Positions 51,277 to 64,000 of a stretch of DNA of 64,000 nt are shown here, piece by piece. Source of the DNA: Patagioenas fasciata (taxonomy: Eukaryota > Chordata > Aves > Columbiformes > Columbidae); contig NC_092524.1 of assembly GCF_037038585.1 (NCBI RefSeq), forward strand, positions 45,159,001-45,223,000, written 5' to 3'. Below the pieces are notes generated by a model. The model did no database searches and was not told the origin of the DNA. It saw only the letters and a program-made list of their open reading frames with translations. A program made the translations under genes and the position numbers. Each line of letters starts with the position of its first letter. Within the stretch, counting starts at the first letter, position 1.

Positions 51277-54200
51277 AGGGCTCTGCTCCCTGGCACAGTT
51301 CCTCCCCGCTGGCTCTGCTGTCTGTGCCTGGTGGTGGAGGCAGCTTCCCTGCCTCCCCCCTCCCATCCTGCCAGCACAGGCCACCCCAGTGACTTGCTGC
51401 AAGCCCATTGTACATCTTTGGAGTCTGGAGTGACCTGCTAGACCCCACAGCTTCCAATTTTATTACTGTTTCTGTTATTTCTTTTCCTTCCCTAATGTCA
51501 AGTGATAAGACTGGGCAAATGGGGAAGGACATGCTCATTGTAGGCTCATGTATCCTTTCTCTTTCAAAAGCTAATTGTTGTCTGTTTCTTATTTCAACCT
51601 CTTTTTCCTTCCAGGTACAGCAGGATCCCAGTGGGTTTATGCAGCTATCGGAATTGAGCATTTGCAGCAGTTTCTGGGTCACAGTCTCAGATTCCTGCAG
51701 CATTGTTCCCCTTTAGCTGAACACAAACATTTTCTCTTTACTTCTGAAATACGGCTGGGCTGTGCTACAAGCCAGAGTGCTCCCTAGAAACATCTTGCCA
51801 AGGCTTGCACACAGTTCTTTTGTTGTTTCTGGTGCTGCTGAATAATTCTCCCTCTGATTTCTTAGCTGTGGGTGAGCTTCTTGGTGAACATGAAAATGTG
51901 TCGCTGTCTAGGACTCTGATCTGGCAAGGGGAGAAATACTCTCAATTCTCAATAAATCATGACTCCAACAAGTGCTGAGAGTGCCAGTACACTCTAGGAT
52001 CAGACATTAGCATATAGCTCTGTTTTACTCACTAGGCAGTACTGGACATTCAGCTGTCTTAAATCCAAATGCTTTATGGAGCTGCAGCAGTAGCTCGCAT
52101 AGCCCTGACAGGAGGCTTTCATTTCCCTGGTGAAGGTCACTGCCCTTAACCTTTTCCCAAAACCAGGCTCCTGGAAGAGAGGAGATTTATTTTCCGGTCC
52201 TTACTTGAAATTACTGTTTCAATATTTTAGCAAATGACTGTTTAATGTAATGCTCAAACAGGTTTAGAAGTCAGTTCCCAATGCTATTCCTTCTCTAATA
52301 AACACCTGAACTTCTAGCCAGGTGTCTTGTGCTCAGCTCTTGTGCATCATCTTCCTCTTTAGACCTTTGGGCACTGCAGGGAGGCTAAATCAGCTTCAAC
52401 TGAAAGCAACAAAGGCACTTTCTTACATTTTGCTTAATTGGTAGCCAGATGGTTAAGCTGTGATTCTCTGCCAGGAGAGATATGATGGTGACTGCCCCCC
52501 TGAGGGGGAACTGAAGCCCCATTTCCCATTCCCTGGCTGACAAGTGACTTGGGCACAGAAGGTCTCCTGTGGCACCATTTGTGGCAGATACAGAATCAGC
52601 ACATGTTTTTGGAGCGTATCTCCCTCATTAAATAGTTCAAGTGATATAAGCAAAGTAGGCTCTGTGGTATTTTAACACACTGCAACAAAGCTCTTATGAC
52701 CACAATTTGTATTAAAAGTGGAATGAGATGAGAACTGGACATGTAATTTTTCAAGTTTGTATCTTCAAATAGTATTAATATACTTCATGCAGAGTATCTG
52801 ATCTCGGTTCTGTTTATGGTGATTAATAAAACATATGAGTGTGGGCATTGACTGTTTTCAAACTGCTTGTTAATACTGTTCTTTTCACAGATTTTTTGAG
52901 CAAGAGGATATGAGAATGCTGCCCCTATTTTTTGTACTAAAAAGTGTCAGCGTTTATGTTATGTTAAACATTCATGTTATAGTACAAACAAGAAAATAAT
53001 CTCCTTTTTACTCAGTAAATGCAATCTACTAGAATTGTTTTACAGTATTTCAAATTCCTTTGCTATACTAATAACTGCAGGAACATTTAGAATAGCAATC
53101 ATAATTTATAACACATACTTAATTTAAGGAGAACTAGGTGTTTTTAATGGCTGCTCACTTACTCTCTGATTAGACTACTTATAAGTCTTAGGTAAAACTA
53201 AAGAGGGAGAAGTGCAGTGTTCAGAACTTGACAGTGTGCAAGGCTCAGCACATCCTGTTCTTTGCCAGTTTTAGGAATGAGTTATGTTGAAAACAAGATG
53301 AGGAACAAAGTCTTCCTCCCTTTTTTCCCTCTGTCCCTCTTCCCATAAAACATCTTTGAAATCTTGGGCAGACCACCCAGATCCCAGCCCAGTGACTTGC
53401 AAAATCGTTTTGGGGACTTCTGCAGGATTAAGAATTGAAAACAGTCTTCCGAATTGTCCTGTGCTGGTTAGCAGCTGATGAAAATCCTCTTTGCACAGGG
53501 CTGGCAGGATGACAATTCCAGCTGAGAGAGACTAGGAGCCAGTGTCTAACCTTCCAATAATGTTTTTCCCGCTGAAATGATTGAAATCCCTGGTAGCAAA
53601 GGAAAGAACAAAATAGTAAAGCTTTCAAATACACACATGATTTAAAACCCAGAAATGCATTTGTCTAGAAATGCAGGTAATAATAATAATACCAACCGTA
53701 CTTGAACACAAGTACTAGGATTGTACAGACCTGAACACAATGGCTATGGTATCAAGGGTACCAGCTAGCAATAACCCACATCAGTTCCATGTTCTGAATA
53801 CAAACAAATATTTCCAGTACTGTTTTCATTACAAATCTCTTTTCTGTGCCAGGTGTTACTTTACCAAGCCCAGATATATTCTTAATCAAAATCAGGCAAA
53901 GAAAGCTCCCAGAGCAACCTATAACAAAGACTCAGAACAAATTGCAAAGGCTTCAATAATTGTAACACGGAAGTTTTTTCCGGTAGGTTTAGTTTAAGGG
54001 ACTGATCCGCTGTTGAAGACAGAGGAGCATAGCTTAAATCTTTTAGTCTTAAAAGCTGAGTATCTTCACAACTTTATAACAGAGTTAATTCGTCTTTACT
54101 GGCCTTACTTCAGCCAAATTACCAGCAAAATTAATCAGCCTTATAGATTAGTCCCTACCCACCACAGAATTTTGCCAGATGCCTTGTAATTGCAGCTATG

Positions 54201-55652
54201 ACACACTGCAGGTAAATAGCTATTTGGTATTACATCATAATTTTTAACTGGCTTTTTCACTTTAATCTGTTGGGCTAAACTCAATCTATTATACTGCTAT
54301 CCAACCTTCACTGCACAGCTTTGGGAGAAATCAACTGAGGAGCTTTTCATTTAGATTTGCTCTTAGAACTGGACCCTAGGGAGTGCCAAATGTCAACATC
54401 TGCCTGGGAAGTCTCATGGAATTGAGGCACTTTGTGCCCTTCAAGACCAGATCCTACATTGAGTTATTAGCTGTACAGCCATGGAGTGCCTTACTTTGCT
54501 ACCTGAAACAAGCTGCAAGAACAAATAACCTTGTTAGAATCAGTGCTTCAGCCCAGGCAGTTTAAAACAATCAGCAGTCAGGGACCAAACCCTTGGGGTG
54601 CTGAGCCCTTCTGCTGCTGCTGACCTCGCTGGCTGTTACAGCCCCTCAACCCTTCCCTCTCTTGCTCAGCACTAACCAGATTCAGTCTTCTCAGGTCAGT
54701 GGCTGCCCATGCCTTCAAGGTTAGTAGCTTTAAATGGCTGCTGAAATGTAAAAAGACTGTCAGCCTTTGCCTCCTCATGCAATTATAATGCAGCAGTTCT
54801 TGCCATAGCACTCATGAGTGAATCCATTATGATTTTTCTCAACATTGTTTTTGACTGCCCTTGAAAACTTACCAACAAAGAGAAAAACCAGGAAAAAAAT
54901 CATTGCTAAGAATGCAGTGATGAACAGCAGGAAAAGATGGGAATGGTGTTTACTTATGGTTAATGGACAAATAAGTGGATAACATCTTGCTAAACTCGTG
55001 AACAGCTATTAAATTCAGTCAGTTGTAATATCCTGGTGGACAGGAAGCCCATGACACTGGGTTAATAGCTTAACAGTGATTGATAAGATGTGAGTTTTGA
55101 TGAAATATATAATAATGTAAACTTTTCTTGATGGCTTCCTCTTTCCAATTCTTACGTGTTGGATTAGACCTTAATCATGTAGAAGAGGGGGACTCGGGCT
55201 CCTTCCAGAGTCTTCTTTCCTTGGGCTGTGCAGAGTCTACTTCTGTTGCCATTCAAGACATCTCTGGGCTATCTGACACATCCACAAGGGGCTGCAGATA
55301 TTACACAGGAACTATGAAATATTTGTGCTCTTTTGAAGAGGCAGTTTAGTGTCAGGCATCTGGTTGAGATGCTTAGACTTCACATAAGACTGCAGGCAGA
55401 AAGCAGTGAGCTAGGATGGAGCTGGTCTCAGCCAAAAGCATGTAGTTTTAGATAATAAAACAACCTGCAACAATTGTCAGCTCCTGAACCTCCCTATTTC
55501 TTCTAGTGTTTATTTCCAAATTTTACTTTTATTGCTCCTAGAAACTGAAATATATGTATGAGAGAAGATACAACCAATCACAGGGGAAGACTTTTTGTTA
55601 CTGTAGTGCTATGTCCCCTGTTCTTGATTCTCTGATGTCACATCCTACAAGA
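51277..55652. other. gene-free DNA
   Basis: About 4.4 kb. The first 150 bases after the pseudogene are GC-richer. A minus-strand frame at 51703-51275 (142 codons) is open but overlaps the pseudogene edge and resembles nothing that I know. The remainder is AT-rich with a short ATA run near 53679-53690. No repeat recognised. Confidence 0.45.
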
Positions 55653-56200
55653 TGTGGTGGCTTGACTGTGGCTGGCTGGCAGACCCCCACTCAGCTGCTC
55701 TCTCACTCCACCTCTGCAGCAGGACAGCAGGAGAAAATGAAGTAGAAAAGTTCATTAATTCAGATAAAGACAGGGAGATTAGTCAGCAAATACTATCACG
55801 GGCAAAACAAACTCAATTTGGGGAAAATTAGTTTAATGTATTGCCAATTAAAAATAGAGTAGGGTAGTGAGAAATAAAGACAAAACTAAACCTTTCCCCA
55901 CCTCCCCTTTTACCCAGGCTCAATTTCACTCCTTCATTCCTGATTCTTCTTCCTCCTCCTCCTCCCCTGTGAGCAGTGCAGGATTTTGGAGAACAGAGGC
56001 TGTGGTCAGTTCACGGTGCGTTGTCTCTGCTGCTCCTTCCTCCTCACAGTCTTCCCCAGCTCCAGCATGGAGGATGCAGTCCTTCATTAACTGCTCCAAC
56101 ATGGGAGCAGGAATGACCTTCGTGTCTACGGGGTTGTTTCTCTCACATTGTTCTCCTTCCTCTCTCACACCTTCTGTGCAGCATTTTTTTACCCATTTTG
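55653..56200 (+). mobile_element. avian LTR-like repeat with internal deletion (copy 2)
   Basis: Starts around TGTGGTGGCTTGACTGTGGC and continues with phrases such as TATCACGGGCAAAACAAACTC, AATTAGTTTAAT and GTGAGAAATAAAGACAAAAC that I recall from a dispersed avian LTR-type repeat. Its 3' portion matches copy 1: 56076-56107 with 23050-23082, and 56122-56190 with 23386-23454. Only about 14 bases separate these blocks here, versus about 300 in copy 1, so this copy has an internal deletion or is a shorter variant. No retroviral genes present. End coordinate approximate. Confidence 0.65.
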
Positions 56201-59200
56201 TACTCCCTTGAGGAGTCCTAATACTATATGTAAATGCTGAGATAAGAATGTGGTTGAGCTCAGCTAGCCAGGATTATTGTGACAGTATTTACTTTGCTTG
56301 AAGTTTCAAAAAAAACCCCAGCAAAACACAAATGCACCAAAACCACCCAAAACCCAACACAAAATCACCATAATTCATTTAATGCCTCTGAACAGCTGAA
56401 TTCTTTTTCAAACTTTCAGGTCAGCCTGGAAAGAACATTTTCAGAAATATCTGTCAAACTGAAAACACTTCACTGCAACTATAATGACCGGTTTGGATCT
56501 TTGCTTAATGAAAACTTGAACAAGTATTCAATTAGTGAAAGCATTTTTTACTCTATTAACCTTTCCCTATACCTTTAGAAAGTTAAGAGGTAATTTATAT
56601 ATTTTCTCAATTACATATCTGCCTTTGTCTCCTCATTGACCGCCTCCACTATGACTTGTGAAGGTGTCAAAAGAAAACTGGAAGAGACTGAAAAAGTAAT
56701 TCAAATTAAAGCATTTACAGTATTTCTCCCATGCTTAGAACCTTACCCAGCTCTTAAAGGGAGCTTAATCTGAATAACTGGGGTCTAAATGACAATTTTT
56801 GTCTGGCTGAAGGAGTCACTTTACAATTAAACTCACACAGTTGGTTGCTCCAATAGATCCTTGTAATCCTTAGCTGCACACTGGTTCCCCTCCAATTTCT
56901 TTTTTTCTGTCATGCAGAAAGCTGCTGAGTGGTGCAAAGGAGAGACGATGTTCCCTGCCTCGTTTCCTTGTGTTCCACATCCCCACTTCTTTCCTGCAAG
57001 GACAAGCTCCAAAAAACTTACCTGTGCCAGTAGGAACACATTGAAGGGGTCTCTAGTCTCAATGTGTAAAACCAGGCTTGAACTTTTCCTTAATTCAGAG
57101 CGATTACAAGGTATCTCTTATCCATTCATTCACCCATGTGCATAATGCTAATAGGAACTTAATTATCTCAACACTTCTGCCAAATATGAGGGAATTAGGT
57201 GGCAGGTTCAGAAGTTACTGGCAGAGATGTTCACCTATGCTGCTAATGGGACTACATGGAAAATGGCACTCTCGGTGACTCCAATTACATTGCTAAGTAT
57301 GATTTTTATATAAAATAATTTGCTATAAACTTAACAATGTGACCTACAAGACAGGGTTTTGGACTGGGACTTAGAACAACTAAAGACTGTTTCCAGTTCT
57401 GCTGCAGATCTATTTAATACATAGTTACTATAGCAAATATTTTTCCTCCTGTTGTCTCAGTTTACACATATGTTAAACAACATTACAGTAGACAGCCTTC
57501 AACTAATCCTTTGAAATCTGATTTCAAATGTGTATTGCTGTTGAGGACCTTAGACTTGTTGTTATAGTGAGGTTAGCAGGCAAACTTATCTGTTTCCCTC
57601 TGAGTTTGAAGATGTAAGAGTTCTAGCAGTCACCATTTACGTTATAAAATAAGCTGATCACTGGAAGAGGGTTGCAGCTCTTTTTCTCTTTACTGATCTC
57701 AGCCCAAGATGGTGTTTTCTATACTGTTGCCACAAGCAACGTGGCTGCAGAAATATGTAGTTTATTTCATAGCCATTGCATGATTCCTCTGAAGGTATGA
57801 CTTTTGTAGCCCAAATCAACAGGGTCGTAGTTTATATAAGAACAAATAAAGTTTGCCTAAACCTGAGGTTTTACTTTCTGTAAAAATTTTAAAAATAGGA
57901 AATTGTGAAACGCTTTATCATCTCAAGTCTTAGCATCTTATCAGACTTGTTTTCATTTCAGGTTCTCCCTGCTCCTATTAAGAAGTTTAATGTTGTTTTC
58001 ATTGCAGATTCTCCCTGTTTCTATTAAGATGTTTAATGTTATTTGCTTAATGGCTTAGATACAGTACTGGAAACAATCCTGCGCTGTCAAAAGAATAAAC
58101 CAGATGGCCAAAACCGAGACACGTTTCCATGAATACCTGTAATTCTGCAGTGTTTATAAGTGAGGAAAATTTTTCATGTGAGTACTGAAAAATAAAACAT
58201 ATGTGCTGAGTCTAGACTGCCCTAAGGACAGTAAAAACAGACGTATCGCACTGCTCTTTAGGCCAAGTCTCTATTGGAAGATTTTTAAAAACCAGTTGAT
58301 TAGACCTGTATTTTTGAAGATCATAATCTTAGGGTATGTCTGATTTTTTCACACAGAAAGCCTTTACCTCTCATCACATACTGCCTAATTGTTGAAAATT
58401 TCTGGAAAGAACTGTCTTGTGATATTAAAAATAAATGTCCAGATAGGCCCATCTGTGTTTTCAGTTTATAAACAAAACAAAACAAAAGCCCGGAAGCCAA
58501 AGTCCATGTTGTAATCTACAGATGCCACAGCTATTGGCATATGTAACTCCTACATAAAAGCATCTTACTAGGCATGAAAGGTAGCATTTTCCAAGGACTC
58601 TGGTTTGCTTTGTGCAGAACAGGATGACTCCCAACCATTCCCACATTGTTGGGTTCTCTTCCCATTAGCAAGAGAGGGATATTTGTGTGATTTCTAGTAT
58701 TTAGAAGTGACTGTCCAGGTTAGGTGAAGCAAAATAATTTTAGTGGCTACAAGGATGTTTTTCCGCCGTTATTTTCTTTAAATGGTAATTTGCATAGGCA
58801 ACACAAGCTTCTCTGTCACGGACATTTTTCAAATGTGTATAATCTTGGAAAACTCTTCTTGAGTATAAGTGCCATTTCTAACCATGCAGATATATTTCAA
58901 ACATATAGGTAATGCATCAATGCCTTAATAGATGGATAAATTGCCTGTTTTCTGTACATGTGTGGTGTTGGTCACTTTTGTTAGGAGCCGCTGAATCCAG
59001 TAGCCTGATAAAGACAGAGCTGCAGCAGCTCCATGTTCTTTGGTTGAGTCAGTAGCACATATTCCTCATGGGCTCACGTGCACATATACAATATATACAT
59101 ATATATGGACAGCCACACATATTAACTTCTGCAAACACAGACTGCCTAATCCTTCACTTCCTCCCTGGCAGTTCAGGATGAAGGTCCATTAGTGGGAAAT

Positions 59201-60888
59201 GCATACATTTACATGACATGATCCTTGCGGTAGGTGGTCCCTGGGCTCCAGTTTCTCCAGTTGCTGGCACCTGCACATGCAAGCCCCTGCAGACAGCAGC
59301 CCACGTCCATCTGCTGGTACTGAGATCTATAAAGCTGCATCACCCTTCAGTGTGGCACTTAGCTTGTGTCGAAAATCCTCCCTACCTGGGGTGGGAGTAA
59401 GAAGCTACTGTGTCTATACTGCACCCAGGCACCTACATGGTACCTTTGGTCTCTGCATAGATTGCACTGTGTAACATCAACAATCCCAGAGATGGATGTG
59501 AATCCAATTCAACTTCTGTGCTGGGTACACAAGGAAATGTGGCATGCAATAAGTACTCAGAACAGGCTGTGGGGACTGAATAACTTCTTGTGATTGTAGG
59601 AAAGCAAAAGGAAAACAAGGTACAGATCCAAATCAAAGATGCTTCATACAGGTCGCGATAAACAAAATGCTAGATGCTCAAGACAACAAGATGTGAACTA
59701 TACCTTGAAAATGCTTCAGTGTGTTTTGAAGTAATTTAGATATGAACTTTCAGAAAACAATTTAACATTCTCCACTTTTACAAGGTTAATTTTTTCATGG
59801 CCTCTTGATCACACAGATAGCTAATCAACATCCAGATTTAGCTTTTGAAAGCATTTCTTTGCCCTCTGGTTTCCTTCAATGTTATTACAGTGTGTAGTTT
59901 AAATCTTCTTTAATCTACTTCAATTCTGGCAGACTGAATAATAAACATTAATTATAAAGGTGCTGAGTAGGCAGTGTGAAAGAAGAGGATGAAGAGGAGG
60001 TAATGGCTGAGGAAGGGAGGACAATATAATGATCTTTCTAGTCTGCTATGTGTATCACTATATGAGTATGTCTTTGTGTTCCCTATTACACTGAGTCTAG
60101 CAAGCGATCTCACATAACTAACCCTTGACTTCTCTGGCCACACAGTTGAACCTTCCTCTCATGCACTTGGAGCACTGTCTCAGTCTCTTTCACCCCTATG
60201 ACCAAATGTGCATGACCTTGCCCATCAAAGGTTTGACATCTGGATGTATCTATTGCTCTGAAAAACCCTGTTCATGAACACACTCACCTGCAGCACCCTT
60301 GAGCTGGGATTTTTCTCACATGGTTTGTTACACTGGCTGCATCCTTCAGCTTATAAGCCAGTGCCATGTTGCTTTGTGGGTCAGAGGCAATATCATCTGA
60401 GAAGCCTTTATGCCAGACACTGGCAGTGAGAATAAGTCTAAATGTGAATGGATTGCTGTATTCATTTTTGATTTTTTTTCTCTGCATAACAATTTTTTTT
60501 ATACTTGCTTGAAGAAAAATTATGAACAAGAAAGTCTATTTAACTAGATACATAACCACACCATCAGTTTGTGCCCCTGAGAGCTCAAGGAATAGTGTCA
60601 GCAGTGGAGAGTGCTGTGATTGAGCGGGGTCTGCCATTGTGGCTGGAAATGCCAAGGAGAAGCAAAGGCATTAATAGAAGATGCAAAGCTTAAAGACACT
60701 ATCTTCCAAGTCAGATAAGCAAATGAGAATAATGTTCTCTGAGGACAGAAGTCAAGAATAAAATTCCACCTAATTGAACATATTCACTCAGGAAGGTATA
60801 TTTAGATCTATTAAAAAACAGTAGCAAATATTTATGGATATGAACTGTGATTAGCAAAAGCTAATCCTCCTCTTTGATAAATCCAGGT
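56201..60888. other. gene-free DNA
   Basis: About 4.7 kb AT-rich DNA. Contains a C/A-rich patch at 56309-56380, the 46-base tandem duplication at 57949-58040 and AT-alternating sequence near 59085-59105. No gene recognised. Confidence 0.5.
57949..58040. repeat. tandem duplication, 46-base unit x2
   Basis: Unit 1 (57949-57994) and unit 2 (57995-58040) both begin GTTTTCATT, share TTCTCCCTG and CTATTAAGA, and end GTTTAATGTT. They differ at 5 of 46 positions by eye. A simple local duplication. Confidence 0.9.
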
Positions 60889-61200
60889 ACAGAATCACAA
60901 ACTGGTTGGGGTTGGAAGGTACCTCAGGAGATCATCTAGTCCAACCCATCTGCTAAAGCATGTTCACCTAGAGTAGATCTCACAGAAAGGTGTCCAGGTG
61001 GATTTTGAATGTCTCCAGAGATGGAGACTCCACAATGCCCCTGGGCAGCCTGTTCCAGTGCTCTGTCACCCTCAAAGTAAAGAAGTTTCTCCTCATATTC
61101 AGATGGAACGTCCTATGGTTCAGTCTGTGCCTGTTGCCCCTCATCCTATTGTTGGGCACCACTGAAAAGAGTCTGCTCCCATCCTTTTGACACCCGCCTT
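60889..61200 (-). mobile_element. CR1 LINE 3' end fragment, inverted
   Basis: Minus-strand CR1 tail. The + strand reads ACAGAATCACAAACTGG...TTGGAAGGTACCTC...ATCATCTAGTCCAACCC at the low end. The frame 61162-60980 encodes [20 protein letters not shown] and [15 protein letters not shown], the end of the CR1 ORF2 product, matching the equivalent part of the copy at 4565-6808 ([13 protein letters not shown]). About 310 bases. Confidence 0.92.
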
Positions 61201-61934
61201 TGTTAAATTAACTTATTGTTGGAAAGCTGTGAGAGGATAATACCTTCAACCTTGTAAGCAAAAGCCTTCCCCACAAGTACCATGATGTTTCCGTTGCTAC
61301 TGTGGTGCCTGCTAGCTGGTTGCCATGTCCCGTGTCTTATCATTGTTCCTTTATTACATCACATGAAATTACTGCTTGTCAATTAGAAAGGTGTTGGATG
61401 GATTTAATTGCTGATTTAAATCAAATCAGAAAAAACTCGCTCACTGTTGTTGGTCCTATTATAATACAAAACTTTGCAAAAGCAGTTCTTCAAGGAAAAT
61501 TATGTCAGGAATAAAGTCATCATATAATTGTATGTTTCATAAACCCAAAGGCTCCTCAAAAATTGATATCAGTGAAGCATACTTTAGTATAGGAGAAGAT
61601 TTACTAGAAGGCTTTTGGGACTGTAGCTGCCTATCAGCTCTGCTTATTGTAGGCTCATGCTCAGTGTCGTTCCTCCATGAACGGATCGCACTCCTTTGTA
61701 ACTGTTTTCCCGAATCCCTTAAGCAAACACATCCAGCATTGCCCAAGCAAGCAAACCCTTCTGTTTGCTATGTGAAGCCATTGAGTTGTTTTTCTAAAGT
61801 CTGACTGAGTAGAATTATGTCAGTCACTGAGAAAGGTAGGATCTTTCACCAAGCACTATTTTTCACAAGAACTAAAACCCTACATATACTTAGATGGTGA
61901 TGCCTTAGTTCCAATACTGTAGTACGCTCAGGAA
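61201..61934. other. gene-free DNA
   Basis: About 730 bases. The frames at 61502-61804 (+) and 61746-61537 (-) are open but show no recognisable domain. Confidence 0.45.
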
Positions 61935-61998
61935 ATCCAGGTTCTTCTCACGCTTCTGTCACAGGTTTCCTGTGTTATCTTGGGCAAGTTGCTTAGGC
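61935..61998 (+). mobile_element. MIR-like (CORE-SINE) fragment
   Basis: The sequence around CTTCTGTCAC...CTGTGTTATCTTGGGCAAGTTGCTTA matches the conserved core of mammalian-wide interspersed repeats as I know it (CTGTGTGACCTTGGGCAAGTCACTTAA). Only the core is visible. Ancient tRNA-derived SINEs of this type persist at low copy number in amniote genomes. Confidence 0.55.
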
Positions 61999-62129
61999 CA
62001 AGTGTTAAAAACACAATTGGTATTTTTAGGTGTCTTGACTTGGAAAATTTTAAACTGGTTTTCCAAGAAAAGGAGCTCAGAATATGCAGGAAGCACCAAA
62101 TAATTTTTAAATGCTACATCATTTCTCTT

Positions 62130-62173
62130 CCCATCCATCCATCCATCCTTCCTTTTTTTTTTTTTTTTTTTAA
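62130..62173. repeat. (CATC)n and poly-T microsatellite
   Basis: A short run of CATC units (CCATCCATCCATCCATCC) followed by CTTCC and about 22 T. Simple low-complexity sequence. Confidence 0.85.
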
Positions 62174-64000
62174 TGCCATGGTTATTGCTCTTCATAGTGA
62201 GGGAAGCAGCCACATGTGCTGAGAATTCAAAGTTAAAAACAAATCTCTTTCAAAAAGCCTTGATTTGAACCTTTAGCCTTGCTGTTCTCAGGGTTCATTA
62301 ATCAGTTTTGAACCTCTTAGCATTCATCTTGCTGGGCCTCAGCAGCCCAGGCATAGCAGAGACCCTATAAATATATTTGCATCTGATAGATGCCATAGAA
62401 AGACTTGCAAAGAAACAGACCCCAAACTTCAGAGAGATAACTCAGTGGGCAAAGGTTTCTGTCGTATTTCTATTACATTAAGGCTGTGCTGCAGTGTCAT
62501 TATCTTTCCTTTTTATCTTATATGCCCTACACATTTTATAAACTGTCTTCACTGGACACTTACCTACTGTTTGTTTGTTTGTGGGTTTTTATGTCTTCTT
62601 CTAGATTGTTTATTTCATTATGAAAGTACATAAATTTAGATAGCTGCAATGACTGATTGCCTTTTCTGTCTTATTATGCCAAAGCATTTTACTTGTGTGT
62701 TTTCAATTTCATGGTGGATTAAAATATACTTTTTGTTCACTAGCAGAAGTTGGCATCTGTTCACTAAAATATCCCAGAGATATATTCATTCCTATGCAGA
62801 CGGTGCTCTAATGATTCCTTTGATTTTCCAAGCTGTTTGGAGGCATTCAAAGTCAACTTTATTAAGCTGACAGATCGAGACCTGAGATTTAGGCACCAAA
62901 AAGCTCAGCATTTCTGAACTTAACATATGCGTCTAGCCCTCATAATGTCATTTACAGTGCTGAGTTATGTGCCTAGACACAGTATTTTATAATGCTCTTC
63001 GCCCCTTCTGGCTTTATCCCAAAACACAGAACTTCTGGAAGACAGTTTTTATTCTCCCTAGATCCCATTTTATTGTACCCATGGGTACAACTTTGTGAAA
63101 AAGCTGCTTCTAGTCTTCATGAAATATTACTTTCACATCCTGGCTAAATCTAAGTTAATCCAAGAGACACTGTCAAAAATTCACTTCTATACTTTAGCTG
63201 ACAGAAAAAGACTAATGATTATTTGGCAGTCGTGGCATTTAAATATTGATAGTCTTCCTTAAAAGCTCTTTTATTTCATTATTTGATATTTGACTGTTTT
63301 ACTTCATATAAATGTGCAAGCAATTTGCACCTAATTATGCACTTGTCACTTAACTCCTACTTACAGTTTTCCATACTGCTATTCCAGATAAGCATGAATT
63401 AAAATGATTTAGCTGTTTTGGATCAACTATCTTTCTCTTGAAAATTCTTCGTATACAGGACCATTGATGAACAAAAGGTAGGTTAGGTTCTAACTGCATA
63501 AGAATAAATGAATAATGCGAACTACTGATGAAAGGTTCAAAAAGTTTATTGCTTAAAAATGGCTAATCTCAAGTTCTTGGGTGAGTCCCAATACATTATT
63601 GAATGGAATTACAAATAATAAAGTTCCAGTATTTGAACTAATACAGTAGACCCTTAGCTGAGTCTTAGCCCCAAATGAGACCTCCTGTGCTTTCTTCATA
63701 CTTACACATTTGGGACATTAGATTATATCTATGAGGAAGACTTCTGAGACAACAGAAGGTTATGGGTCTGGTTTGATTGAGTAATGTGATCTCGGATTCA
63801 GTGTTCTGGCCAAAGCATCTGTTTTGTGAAAATATTTTAGTACATTAGTTTACACTTATTTTTCATAAAGTAGTATATGTATATGCACTGAATGATACTC
63901 AGACCATGGTCTCCCAAACTTTCATGGATACTACTGTGCAGGTAGTAGTACCTATTTGAGCTATTACATTTACATATCAATTGTTTTGGAAGGAAGCTGT
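62174..64000. other. gene-free DNA to the window edge
   Basis: About 1.8 kb of AT-rich sequence. A segment near 62885-62990 (TTTAGGCACC..., ...GTGCCTAGACAC) contains an inverted pair of TAGGCAC-like motifs reminiscent of old dispersed amniote repeats, but I cannot name it. No gene recognised. Confidence 0.45.

Overview
The window is nuclear DNA from a land vertebrate, almost certainly a bird. CR1 LINEs with the bird/reptile type of 3' end (short direct repeats such as ATTCTATG) dominate the mobile fraction. There is a solo LTR of avian class III (ERVL-like) character and two copies of another LTR-like avian repeat. Most of the sequence is AT-rich non-coding DNA with one GC-rich island per gene. 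There are no bacterial-style operons, tRNA or rRNA genes, or CRISPR arrays.

Two intact protein-coding genes are visible, each carried by a single coding exon. SSTR1 (somatostatin receptor 1, + strand, 13287-14471) is a 394-residue class A GPCR with all landmark motifs. CLEC14A (minus strand, 30717-31940) is a 407-residue endothelial type I membrane C-type lectin. These two genes are also neighbours on human 14q21 (recalled, not looked up), so this is a conserved vertebrate micro-syntenic block. They point toward each other (3' ends facing) across about 16 kb. The genes are not functionally coupled in any known way: one is a Gi-coupled peptide hormone receptor, the other a vascular cell-surface adhesion protein.

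Layout: 1-6.8 kb holds two 2.2-kb, 5'-truncated CR1 copies in head-to-head inverted orientation. 6.8-11.1 kb is unannotated AT-rich DNA. 11.1-12.7 kb is a strongly G-over-C skewed low-complexity stretch directly upstream of SSTR1. 12.7-15.4 kb is SSTR1 with its CpG-rich leader, a likely 3' splice site, an upstream ORF and a 3' UTR. 15.4-30 kb is the intergenic interval with an LTR-like repeat (23.05-23.64 kb), an old CR1/L3-type LINE relic (24.4-25 kb) and a solo LTR (27.48-28.19 kb). 30-32.3 kb is CLEC14A with its CpG island. 32.3-64 kb is a gene desert with CR1 tails, a 103-bp perfect CCTT array, a second LTR-like repeat (55.65-56.2 kb) and a MIR-like SINE.

The most unexpected item is a fragment at about 50.98-51.28 kb whose + strand translation is recognisably CCDC102B-like (coiled-coil protein) with one in-frame stop. 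It is an out-of-place pseudogene fragment, immediately next to a CR1 copy. I found no evidence for a wholly new biological system.
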